From positions 1-16,456 of the forward strand of contig JAYMGJ010000417.1 of the NCBI GenBank assembly GCA_037178675.1: a DNA stretch of 16,456 nucleotides, read 5' to 3'. Within the stretch, counting starts at the first letter, position 1. Each line of letters opens with the position of its first letter. A program made the translations under genes and the position numbers. The notes beneath the pieces are model-generated. The model had not been told where the DNA came from and made no database searches. It was given only the letters and a program-made list of their open reading frames with translations. Source of the DNA: Scleroderma bovista. Lineage: Eukaryota; Basidiomycota; Agaricomycetes; Boletales; Sclerodermataceae. Positions 8,090-16,456 of this stretch are shown here, piece by piece.

Positions 8090-9319
8090 TCAATAAGGGG
8101 ATAGGTGGTGGGTAGTGCCGGAATCATAGAGTTCAATAACTCGGTTTGGATCATGAGAGCCAGGGCCTGCAGCAGCAGCCAGACTAGGGTCATCCACACT
8201 CTCGGTGGCCAAAGGAGCTACTATGGTGACCAAAGTCGCACCATTCTCACTCGTAACAGCCACATGTGGGGTGTCATCATCCTCCGTCTCGGAGAACCAA
8301 AACTCCGAGTCAGATGACTCGTAATCCATTATTTCAATGAATAGTTCATCAGCTTCCTCGTCGGAACTGATTGCGCACGCTGCCCAGGCACCATCCTCTT
8401 CAAACTTGGCAGCATTGGCAGAGTTTCCCTTTGACGTGCTTGGCTGGTTCTTTCCAGTTTTCGAGTCCTTCAATGAATCTTTCCCGCTGGTGCTCGGCTT
8501 CTCCTTGCCGTCCTGGCTAGGGCTAGGGCACTGGTCCTTCTTGTGGCCATTACCACCACAGTTCCAGCATGCCCCCTTCTTCCGTTTTGGCTTCTGACCA
8601 CGGTTGCCAGAGCCATTACTCGAAGCAGTGAAAGCAACCCCCTTTTCGCCTTTTGACGACTCAGCTTTTCCAGCATTCAAACGATCGTATTCCTGAGTTA
8701 GGTAATGCATCGTGTCGTCGGGTTTCAAGGTTTTCTCGAGGAGATGGGCTGACGCAGATAGATGTGCAATATAATTAGCATAGTGAGCCGGTAAAGAGCG
8801 AATGATGGTAGAGGTGTACTCGTCGTCCGACAGACTGACTCCCACAGCTGCAAGCTCTTCGCGCATGGATCGGAGCTTATCCAGATGAGCTCGGAGGTCC
8901 CCTTTCTCGGCACATTTAAGGGACTGGAAGCGGGCATGCAAGTCAGCTTGGACAAGGACAGTCTTCGACTCGAATTCCGTGACAATGGTTTTCCACATGT
9001 CGGCAACTGTTGTCGCGTGAAGAATTTTCCACAAGGTAGAGTCAGGTAAGGCCCGAGCAAGTTGCTGGCGGCAAGTAAACTCGGTCTTTTCCCAAGCAGC
9101 AAGCTCGATCTCGTAGGCATCCTGTTGCGTTGAGTCAGCAGGTGGGGGTGGCTTCGGAGCTTTCTTTGCATCAAGATGTGAGGCGACTCCACGAGCAGCA
9201 AGTGCCCACTCGATCTGATTCTTGAATATAATCCAGTTACGACCATTGGGTTCGAGTTTGGGAACAGTATACAAATCTTCACGGGTGTTATCGGAACTCA
9301 TGTTGGCGGCAGGGCTCAT
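8090..9319 (-). CDS. gag: Copia Gag plus start of protease, ended by in-frame TGA
   Basis: Nucleocapsid protein of the Copia element, 409 codons before the stop. The N-terminal two thirds resemble the UBN2-type retrotransposon gag (WKILHATTVADMWKTIV and LRSMREELAAVGV stretches). A CCHC zinc knuckle, C-x2-C-x4-H-x4-C, lies at residues 251-264 after a basic KPKRKK patch. A Ser/Glu/Asp-rich linker leads to the aspartic protease motif DSGTTHH at 399-405. The frame stops four residues later, at TGA 8092-8090, in the middle of the protease, and resumes in the same frame beyond it. Two starts are possible. The ATG at 9319 lies inside the tRNA primer-binding site. The ATG at 9301 (residue 7) has a better context, GCCAACATGAG, and may be the real one. 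Confidence 0.92.
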   Translation of the reverse strand: MSPAANMSSDNTREDLYTVPKLEPNGRNWIIFKNQIEWALAARGVASHLDAKKAPKPPPPADSTQQDAYEIELAAWEKTEFTCRQQLARALPDSTLWKILHATTVADMWKTIVTEFESKTVLVQADLHARFQSLKCAEKGDLRAHLDKLRSMREELAAVGVSLSDDEYTSTIIRSLPAHYANYIAHLSASAHLLEKTLKPDDTMHYLTQEYDRLNAGKAESSKGEKGVAFTASSNGSGNRGQKPKRKKGACWNCGGNGHKKDQCPSPSQDGKEKPSTSGKDSLKDSKTGKNQPSTSKGNSANAAKFEEDGAWAACAISSDEEADELFIEIMDYESSDSEFWFSETEDDDTPHVAVTSENGATLVTIVAPLATESVDDPSLAAAAGPGSHDPNRVIELYDSGTTHHLSPY

Positions 9320-9323
9320 AACC
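9309..9323 (-). other. Primer-binding site for the initiator tRNA-Met anticodon arm
   Basis: The minus strand just after the 5' LTR reads GGTTATGAGCCCTGC. Its complement, GCAGGGCTCATAACC, equals the anticodon stem-loop of fungal initiator tRNA-Met as I know it from yeast, with the CAU anticodon inside. Drosophila copia and related elements are primed by a half-tRNA cleaved in this loop rather than by the tRNA 3' end, so the same mechanism is inferred here. Confidence 0.85.
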
Positions 9324-9710
9324 TAACGGAGGTTACGAGGTACAGCGGATGGCTAAAGACGAGTACAATCAGGTGAAGCTCAGCTTCAGAGACGAAGGCT
9401 ATATTCAATACCTAAAGACGAGTACAATCAGGTGAAGCTAAGTAGGATAGTTAGTGTAGTACTCGTAGTGAATAATAGATATGGGTCTCACCTCAGCTTC
9501 GGAGACGAAGGCTGAGGTGCTCAGGTCAACACATGACAGACTAAATAATGGGCTTGGAGAGCCGTGCCGAAGGTACGTGGCAAGGTACATGAATACTAAT
9601 CACAATCAGTCAAACAAATGAAGGTTAAATAAGAGGTATATGGCTCGGGGCTGATCCGAGCTTGACAACACATCACTGTGACGACACCAGATTGTCAGAT
9701 ACTTCTGACA
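9324..9710 (-). repeat. 5' LTR of the Copia element
   Basis: 387 bp, carrying the element promoter (U3 at the right end). It has the same internal direct repeat (9355-9380 and 9414-9439) and the same hairpins (9489-9519, 9643-9661, 9693-9710) as the left copy. Its inner end abuts the primer-binding site and its outer end abuts the target duplication. Confidence 0.95.
9625..9631 (-). promoter_or_regulatory. Candidate TATA box in the 5' LTR
   Basis: TATTTAA on the minus strand, about 80 nt inside the LTR start, is the best TATA-like sequence in U3. CATATACC, a few bases upstream in the transcription direction, is an alternative. Confidence 0.4.
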
Positions 9711-9715
9711 ATATT
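9711..9715. other. Target-site duplication, right copy (ATATT)
   Basis: The same five bases as at 4465-4469, directly adjoining the 5' LTR. This shows that both element ends are intact and were created by one insertion. Confidence 0.9.
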
Positions 9716-10243
9716 ACAATATCATTCTGATGTATATTTATAATGTGTATCAGGAAATATCATTTCTTCCCCAATTTCCTGATGGATGAGGTGCATGTGT
9801 CTCCCTGTCAGACGGTGCGTTTGCTAGATCTGAGTATTAACCCACTGATTACCTCAGAACTTGGGATCAGTAGCAATTTTACCATGGGAAACGTGACAGT
9901 TAACATCCTCCCTTATTAGTGTTTTATTTATTCGTACTCAGTTGACACTCAGCAGTAGTACAATTCATTATCTCATAATGCAATGTGTCGCACTGCATAA
10001 ATATCATACTGCATGAATTTTTTGTCAGCCCGAGTTGGGGTGGGTTCAGGCGCCAGGGACTTAGGTAAAGTGGTAGAATCAGAGAACAGCTTGGGCACAA
10101 CGTGGTGATATTAGCAATTCCTTCTGACGAACTATGTGTAAGCACTATGTCACCCTTGAACGCTGAACACACCGAGTCGCTCGAGTGAAATTGCCCTCGT
10201 ATTAATTATTCAGAGCTAACAACAGAAAATGAAATGTAGAGAC
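9716..10243. other. Gene-free boundary between the retrotransposon and the gene cluster
   Basis: AT-rich sequence without a supportable gene. Its right part is the 3' flank (UTR and poly(A) region) of the HNH-like gene. The 82-codon minus-strand frame at 9924-10172 has no recognisable domain and sits directly downstream of that gene, so it was not annotated. Confidence 0.5.
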
Positions 10244-11986
10244 TTATTCCGAATCTATAGGCAACGCCGTATCTTCTTCAAAAAGGGCCCAATCATTACT
10301 CGAAAACTTTGCTGTATTGTGAGGTGGATACCGCCCGTTGCGTCTGGCCCAGCAAGGTTGCCACTTGTGCCAGCTGTCCGGCGGCGGGGCCGATCGTGGT
10401 TTCTCTTTGGCGTAGGCGACGAGTACTTGATCGCCCTCATTCAGTATACTTGATTCCCACCCTCCCTCAGAGGCTGCGGCATCGCAACACTTCATCGTCC
10501 AGTCGTTGATCCCTTCTACCCATGCTGTATCCTCAGAAGGGCACCAGCCATCGGCGTCGACGGCAGTGTCGAGAGAGCCTGAGCTAGAAGTGGATGCGAC
10601 ATCGTGAAGCTGTCGTCCTACATTGGACTTCTTTGAAGGGGTGGATTGGAGTTTGTCGCTGTCGGCATCGCTCTCCTCCTCTTCACTCTCTTCCTCTTCA
10701 CTCTTCTCCTCCGGCTCCTCTTGCCCCTCCTCTGCATTGTCTTGGTCTTGGTCTTGGTCATCGTTGTCTGTGTCATCGGAGGGACCAGAGCGAGGATGGG
10801 AGCGAGCGACGAAGTCATCCGGTATCACCAACTCAGTCCAATGCCTGTACAGTGTCATGACTGTGGAAAGCCTTGAATACGCTTGTGAGGTACGCTTGTG
10901 AGATGCAATTTGGTTGAGAACCGGTCCTAACATGAGAATTACATCGGGTGATCTGGCAAGCAGCTTTCCTCCAGCGTTAAAGACGACAAATTGTGGCTGG
11001 ACATGGCTCTCGAGGGGGCCGAGCGTGGCAAAAGGGTAGTGATGGGTGGAGTGCCCTGCACGGTTGTTTGAATCATTGAAGCGACAGATGGGTGCATTTA
11101 ACTCGGGCATAGGCAGAAGATGGTACTTGAAGATGGTGCCACGTCTGAATAACTATGAGAAATACGTCAATAGGCGAACGTAAACGCCACGTAACCCGGT
11201 GCAAAGGACATACCTTCTTCATATTAGTTTGAGAACGACCCGCAAGGGCATTTGTTATCGTAGCTTTTTCGAGCCTTTTCAAGTCCGAAAGCTCCGGTAT
11301 GAGCATGAACATCTTTTGATCGAAAAGAAAGTGCCAATCTGATCTCACTAGTGTTGGATGAGCGTGGGGATAGAACACAAGTTGGTTACTTTCTAGTGTT
11401 ACTCACGATGGATCAAGTTGCGGGTCGAATCGAGGTTGAGGTACATGGGTAGACCCCATGCGTACTCCAATTTCGTGAGCTAAAAACGGATCAGGACAGG
11501 ACGTGACAACGTGAAAGTGGCTCGCCTCGGAAGGCCGCGTCGAACTGGGTATCAAGTGGCATACGTTGACCGCGTCAGCCAAGTTTGTGAGTAAACATCG
11601 ACCCTTATGCGGGTCAGCTTTGGATGCCCTGTCCCTCTGTTTTGTGTCTACTGAAGACCCCCACTTCTTGCGTTTTTCTGGTGTCTCATTGTTCTTGGAG
11701 GGACGTTGCTCATTGGGTTCCGCGTTCGGATCGTAACTTGGGGACTCATCGAGAGAGCTGGAGTGTTCCTGAATGGATGGAAGAGTCGTCGTCTTGGCTT
11801 TTCGGCTTGGATTCCTGCGGGGACCAGGTGGGGATGGCGTTGACATTGTCAGCGATAGGATTGGGGTATCGATTGGGAGATCACTGATCACTGACAATTT
11901 AAACCTCACCTTGGCTCCTCTTCCATCTCCGAGTCGTTTTTCAACTCCGTGTGATTGTCAGCGTCCACCATATTTGCTTCAATCAT
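10244..11986 (-). CDS. HNH-nuclease-like protein with acidic region, 4 exons
   Basis: My model is complement of 11986-11910, 11814-11407, 11343-11214 and 11152-10244, with introns of 95, 63 and 61 bp. All phases agree and the total is 507 codons plus stop. The family (HNH endonuclease-like proteins abundant in basidiomycetes) is inferred from GRCLLTN near residue 99, VCHLIPS (His112), SDWHFLFDQ (His166), MLIPEL, and the conserved LPMPELNAPICRFND and FVVFNAGGKLL blocks around 218-270. A long acidic stretch of Asp/Gln then Glu/Ser runs from about 330 to 372. Nuclease activity is unproven, and the central Asn of the HNH motif is not obvious. The 11344-11406 intron is the weakest junction: perfect GTGAGT donor, unusual TAGTGAG acceptor, and it removes a possible VR before SDWH. 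If the first exon is wrong, translation could begin at the ATG at 11846. The gene is transcribed divergently from the WD40 gene. Confidence 0.62.
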
Positions 11987-12220
11987 GTCGTCTTGGATGG
12001 TGCCAGTTCAAACAATACGCGCGACGCCATCACATGACATGTCCACCTAAGCTTATATAATCAGCTTCCTTTCCGTTGTATCCCTTTCTTGGCTGTTTCT
12101 TCGTCCCTCTGCGAGCTGACGAGGTATCTACATTTGTTTCCCATCCTCGTACTCATTTCGGAGTCGCGATCACCAGGATTGACAGCACGGTATTTTGCTA
12201 ATTTAGTATCACCCTTCCAC
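11987..12220. promoter_or_regulatory. Divergent promoter region, HNH-like gene and WD40 gene
   Basis: This is the whole interval between the two divergent start codons. TATATAA at 12054-12060 is a good TATA box for the plus-strand WD40 gene. A 5'-UTR intron is plausible from GAG|GTATCTAC (about 12123) to CTAATTTAG (about 12206), with a GCTAATTT branch-like sequence, just before the ATG at 12221. Confidence 0.5.
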
Positions 12221-13721
<1,501 letters not shown>

Positions 13722-13929
13722 GTATTGAAGTATGCACTACCTTTTGTGCGTGTGGCTTTGCTTTGTATGGTATAGCATCTTGATTTGCAGTATACAGGAT
13801 AGAACGTATGTCCTCATCCAGATGGCAATAGTATCGTGACCAAGAAGCAAAGTAGCGCGATAGTAATATGTACATGTAAAATGATTGACAATATAATGAT
13901 CATCCACTCTCCCGATTATGATATACTTG

Positions 13930-14786
13930 TCACATCGGCTTCGCATTGATAAGATCTGGAAATGGTGGGTCATGACATCTTCGAGAAAGGGGGACCAATA
14001 AAGAACATATACGCACCTTGCGCGACCTCTTCGTTAGCTTCCGACAGTCCTGAATCATTTGCCTCTGGTAAAGCGCAAACAACGGGTCAGTGTTCCAAAT
14101 ACCAATGTAACCACAACTAACCACACCCATGACCTGATTGTTGTCCTCACCGTGAACCAAGTTAAGGTCACTATTATCCTCGTCGTCACCCTGAGAAGGC
14201 GAAGAAAGCGCAGCAGTCTGACAATCACGAACGACGTGCGCTTCACATATTCAAGGATCGGAGGGATCCTGCCGTGTTTTCGATGGGGGTACCGAGGGCA
14301 CCTGTGAGGTTGAGAGTTCGTCGGTATGTTCATGCGCTCACGACTCGGCTGTCGGAGAGAATATCTGTGGAGGGGGAATCATCATGCATGCTATCTTGCA
14401 TTGCGGGGGATTTCACTCGTCATTGAGAATGGTGTTCTCGGGAACACGAAGGCAGGACTGAGATGGGAAGCGACGGAGTTCAGACGGCGATCGAATGGCT
14501 GGAGGGCGCTGGGCGTTACTATGATTGATGGAGCGAATTCATTAGCGCCATGAACACCGCGTTGAATGTGCATCTGGGCTGCGGAGGGAATTTGTGACAA
14601 TGCTTTTTGGGAAGGAGAGGATCCCCTCATAATCCTCGGTCAAAGTATACCAAGTGCCTCACCTTCATCGGGCGAACAGTGCTCGCGCCCCGTAGCCAAT
14701 ATTAGATCTACAGCAAGATGTCGCAAACATTGTGTCTCTGTGGGCGGGATGTCGGGCATCTGATAATAATCAATATGCACTGCCAT
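13930..14786 (-). CDS. Hypothetical acidic protein, multi-exon, found by splicing
   Basis: Not recognised. No long open frame marks it, but one chain of exons is fully in phase: complement of 14786-14663, 14602-14417, 14364-14342, 14190-14127, 14064-14017 and 13955-13930, giving 156 codons plus stop. Introns are 60, 52, 151, 62 and 61 bp. The ends are the best part. The N-terminus MAVHIDYYQMPDIPPTETQ leads to a probable helix (CLRHLAVDLILATG). The C-terminal exons splice into a coherent acidic stretch (GDDEDNSDLNL, then SGLSEANEEVAQDLINAKPM). The first intron has two in-frame acceptors 24 nt apart (AAAAAG and CCGCAG). The centre (14191-14341) is uncertain: it is long for an intron here and may hide an exon or a lesion. 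The gene converges on the WD40 gene and diverges from the DUF6699 gene. A decayed gene is an alternative. Confidence 0.42.
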
Positions 14787-15081
14787 CACCGACGCCTTCC
14801 TTATTTAGTCTAGTGTACCCGCCTACATATCCTTTTATGGAAACCACATTAACACAGTAATTGATGCGCCATGTTTGGGCGTCGCTTCTTTCCATTTTGC
14901 GACTGGGTTCGCTTCCCGCCCGGTCAGATCAACGACATCAACGATAGGCGCATGCACAAATATACGACGCGCTCGATGGGTACTTATACCCCTTTGTCAT
15001 ACTGTACCGAGTCATCCCCTGAGCGCACTGCGCATTCGCATAGCAGTCCTCTCACTCTAATCGGCCTCGCCCTCTGACACG
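14787..15081. promoter_or_regulatory. Divergent intergenic region before the DUF6699 gene
   Basis: This interval separates the divergent starts of the hypothetical gene and the DUF6699 gene. On the plus strand, TACTTATACC at 14981-14990 is a TATA-like element about 90 bp before the ATG. On the minus strand, CATAAAAGG around 14834-14842 is a TATA-like element for the hypothetical gene. No other structure was seen. Confidence 0.4.
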
Positions 15082-15793
15082 ATGAGCTACAAATCATGGT
15101 CACCTGCACCCCACTCTCAGGGCTCGTCGGCCTACGGGCACATCCAGTCCGATTGCTGGACGGGTTCACCGGCACCGACGCCTGGCGCCCCTCACATGAA
15201 CACCGTGTCATTGCCCCACCCCAACTCAACTCCGCACCACCCGTCGTCATTTTGTATGCTCCCTCTTTGTCGATGCATGTCTTTTTTTTCTGACTGTTCA
15301 CATATTAGGCGATATGTCATATGGCTCCGCTACACCTCGCATTCTGGCATTGAATCCTCTGTTGTCTTACACCGGTCGTCCCCCTGTTTACTTCAACGTG
15401 TCACAGCATATCCAGCATCTCCGTCTATCACACGGCTGCCCCCCTGCTTTGCTTCAAGCCCATGCTCTAAACCACCCTTCAACCCAACTACACATCCATT
15501 TTCCAGCATTTCCTCATTGGTCTGTTGAGGTGACAAACTTTCGCGGCGTTACAGTATACGACGTGCTCGTGAGGATTCGTGAGACTCTTAATCGAAGCGT
15601 GTCTCCACAGGAGGCTTCAGTCAATCCCCTTGCCTCGGAATACTTCAGAGCTAGGTCAAGTGCTGATCCGCGCGAGTACGCCCAGGGCGTAAAAAGGGTC
15701 GATTGTCTCGGTCCGAATGTATTCTTTGCTGGACTATCACAGTCCAGAGATGTCCCTAATCGCTGGGACGTTCACTTTTGCCCGAATGCGTGA
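15082..15793 (+). CDS. DUF6699 domain protein, 2 exons
   Basis: Exons 15082-15253 and 15309-15793 are joined across a 55-bp GT-AG intron with a CTGAC branch sequence, and the phases agree (218 residues). The N-terminal 60 residues are Ser/Pro/His-rich and probably disordered. The rest matches the pattern I know for DUF6699, a basidiomycete family of unknown function: an opening LNPLLSYTGRPPVYFNVS, a central FPHWSVEVTNFRGVTVYDVLVRI, and a closing GVKRVDCLGPNVFFAGLS followed by WDVHFCPNA. No signal peptide or membrane segment is seen. The ATG (GACACGATGAG) is the first in frame. No function can be assigned beyond the family. Confidence 0.78.
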
Positions 15794-16456
15794 TTCCGAA
15801 ATTACCCCTCGCCTCCAACCTGTCAGCTTTTCGCCGCTTTCCCAGTCCACTGCTCTATCTAATCGGACATTCTCGTGTGAACATCACATCACGCTGTATC
15901 TCGATTCTCTCTTGCTTTGTATCCGTTAGTGCTGCTTATGTTTTTGGTATTGCTTTCTTAGAAACGCTCTCAAGGACACTGTATTTTATCTTCTTTATTT
16001 CCCTCGCAAGCATCTGAACTTATGGATATTGGTTTCACGATACCTTGGGTGTATTAGCAGTTGTTGCCAACTTGGACTTCCTGCGGACTTTGGGTATGTA
16101 AGGACGTACTATTCAGACATTACCTCGCTCATCACGACATGTCATGTAAAACAGTCTGCAGACACAATGTAAGGGGGCTGGATTAACAAGGTCGTGAAAT
16201 GCATGATTCGAATTTGACCTAGATCGTGAAGAGTGGGACGATAAGTATAACTTGATGTGTTCAAGCGATCTAGTGTAAGTATCCTTCTCTATCACCATGT
16301 CCTACCAATCTGGCATAGACACGACGTATAAGCTACATCGAGAAGCAAAGTCCATTGTTAAAAATGGGTATCCAAGAACCAAGAAACACAAATGGTAAAG
16401 GGGGAGACATTATGGATGTCGCGCGGGGCTACCTGAAAAAAAAAATCAGGTATACC
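15794..16456. other. 3' flank of the DUF6699 gene, no supportable gene
   Basis: T-rich 3' flanking sequence. The plus-strand frames at 15717-16017 overlap or follow the DUF6699 stop in other frames, and the 61-codon minus-strand frame at 16113-16298 has no recognisable content. A small CCTGA-A(8)-TCAGG inverted repeat lies near 16433-16452. A neighbouring gene could begin beyond the window. Confidence 0.4.

Larger units (their letters stand above)
4470..9710 (-). mobile_element. Full-length Ty1/Copia LTR retrotransposon, one nonsense break
   Basis: A 5,241-bp element reads on the minus strand. In element order it has a 5' LTR at 9710-9324, a primer-binding site at 9323-9309, a gag-pol frame at 9319-4865, a polypurine tract at 4866-4857 and a 3' LTR at 4856-4470, flanked by the 5-bp duplication ATATT. 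Domain order protease, integrase, reverse transcriptase, RNase H places it in Ty1/Copia (Pseudoviridae-like). The two LTRs are both 387 bp and differ at six positions, all transitions (about 1.6%), so the insertion is fairly recent. An in-frame TGA near the protease motif makes this copy probably non-autonomous unless it is read through. It has inserted into repeat-rich, gene-poor DNA. Confidence 0.95.

Noticed and set aside
4808..9282. Many plus-strand and shifted minus-strand frames inside the Copia element (for example 6204-6635 plus and 8725-9282 minus)
   Set aside because: They overlap the gag-pol frame, which carries all recognisable domains; none shows a domain of its own.
9924..10172. 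82-codon minus-strand frame downstream of the HNH-like gene
   Set aside because: No domain, no splice partners, and it lies in the presumed 3' flank of the neighbouring gene.
11844..11846. ATG at 11846 as the start of the HNH-like gene
   Set aside because: It lies in a good context but also inside a 95-bp interval with donor GTGAGG, branch CTGAC and acceptor CCGCAG. This interval joins an upstream acidic exon in perfect phase. It is kept only as the alternative start.
12089..12220. Upstream extension of the WD40 frame to 12089
   Set aside because: It begins close to the TATA box at 12054-12060, and the added residues are not WD40-like. The ATG at 12221, followed by the acidic/Pro-rich tail, fits better, and the stretch may contain a 5'-UTR intron.
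14326..14553. 75-codon plus-strand frame with MIDGANSLAP end
   Set aside because: It is antisense to the exon-2 coding sequence of the proposed spliced minus-strand gene and resembles no family I know.
16113..16298. 61-codon minus-strand frame near the right edge
   Set aside because: No recognisable motif and no convincing splice continuation within the window.
16433..16452. CCTGA-A(8)-TCAGG inverted repeat as a terminator or element end
   Set aside because: Five-base stems around an A-run are common by chance; eukaryotic genes do not need such a terminator, and no partner end was seen.

Overview
The window looks like genomic DNA of a filamentous basidiomycete, probably an Agaricomycete. 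The cellular genes are cut by many short GT-AG introns (mostly 51-95 bp). Two cellular genes belong to families I associate with basidiomycetes: a DUF6699 protein and a fungal HNH-nuclease-like protein. The mobile elements, Ty1/Copia and PIF/Harbinger, are also typical. The species cannot be named from sequence alone.

Layout. Positions 1-9715 are mobile-element and repeat territory. A spliced PIF/Harbinger DDE transposase on the minus strand runs off the left edge. Then come a CTTAC-rich tract, a possible degraded LTR, about 1 kb of irregular GTGGTGGTC/GTCGTC low-complexity DNA, a TACACTTTT repeat and a 111-bp tandem repeat. Next is a structurally complete Ty1/Copia retrotransposon on the minus strand (4470-9710). 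It has two 387-bp LTRs, a 5-bp target duplication, a primer-binding site matching the anticodon arm of initiator tRNA-Met, a polypurine tract, and one gag-pol frame interrupted by a single in-frame TGA next to the protease motif.

Positions 10244-15793 are gene-rich, with four spliced genes. An HNH-nuclease-like gene (minus) and a WDR5/Swd3-type WD40 gene (plus) diverge from a promoter of about 230 bp. The WD40 gene converges on a small acidic hypothetical gene (minus), which I found only by splicing. That gene in turn diverges from a DUF6699 gene (plus). The last 660 bp show no supportable gene.

How the genes work together. The retrotransposon and transposase are autonomous mobile elements unrelated to the neighbours. 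The WD40 protein is a candidate subunit of a COMPASS-type histone H3K4 methyltransferase, but three aromatic positions of the peptide-binding pocket (F149, Y191 and F263 in human WDR5) are not aromatic here. The other cellular genes have no evident shared pathway. I did not find a clearly new biological system. The best leads are the altered WDR5 pocket, the hidden spliced gene, the CpG-biased decay of the Copia element, and the overlap of its gag start codon with its primer-binding site.
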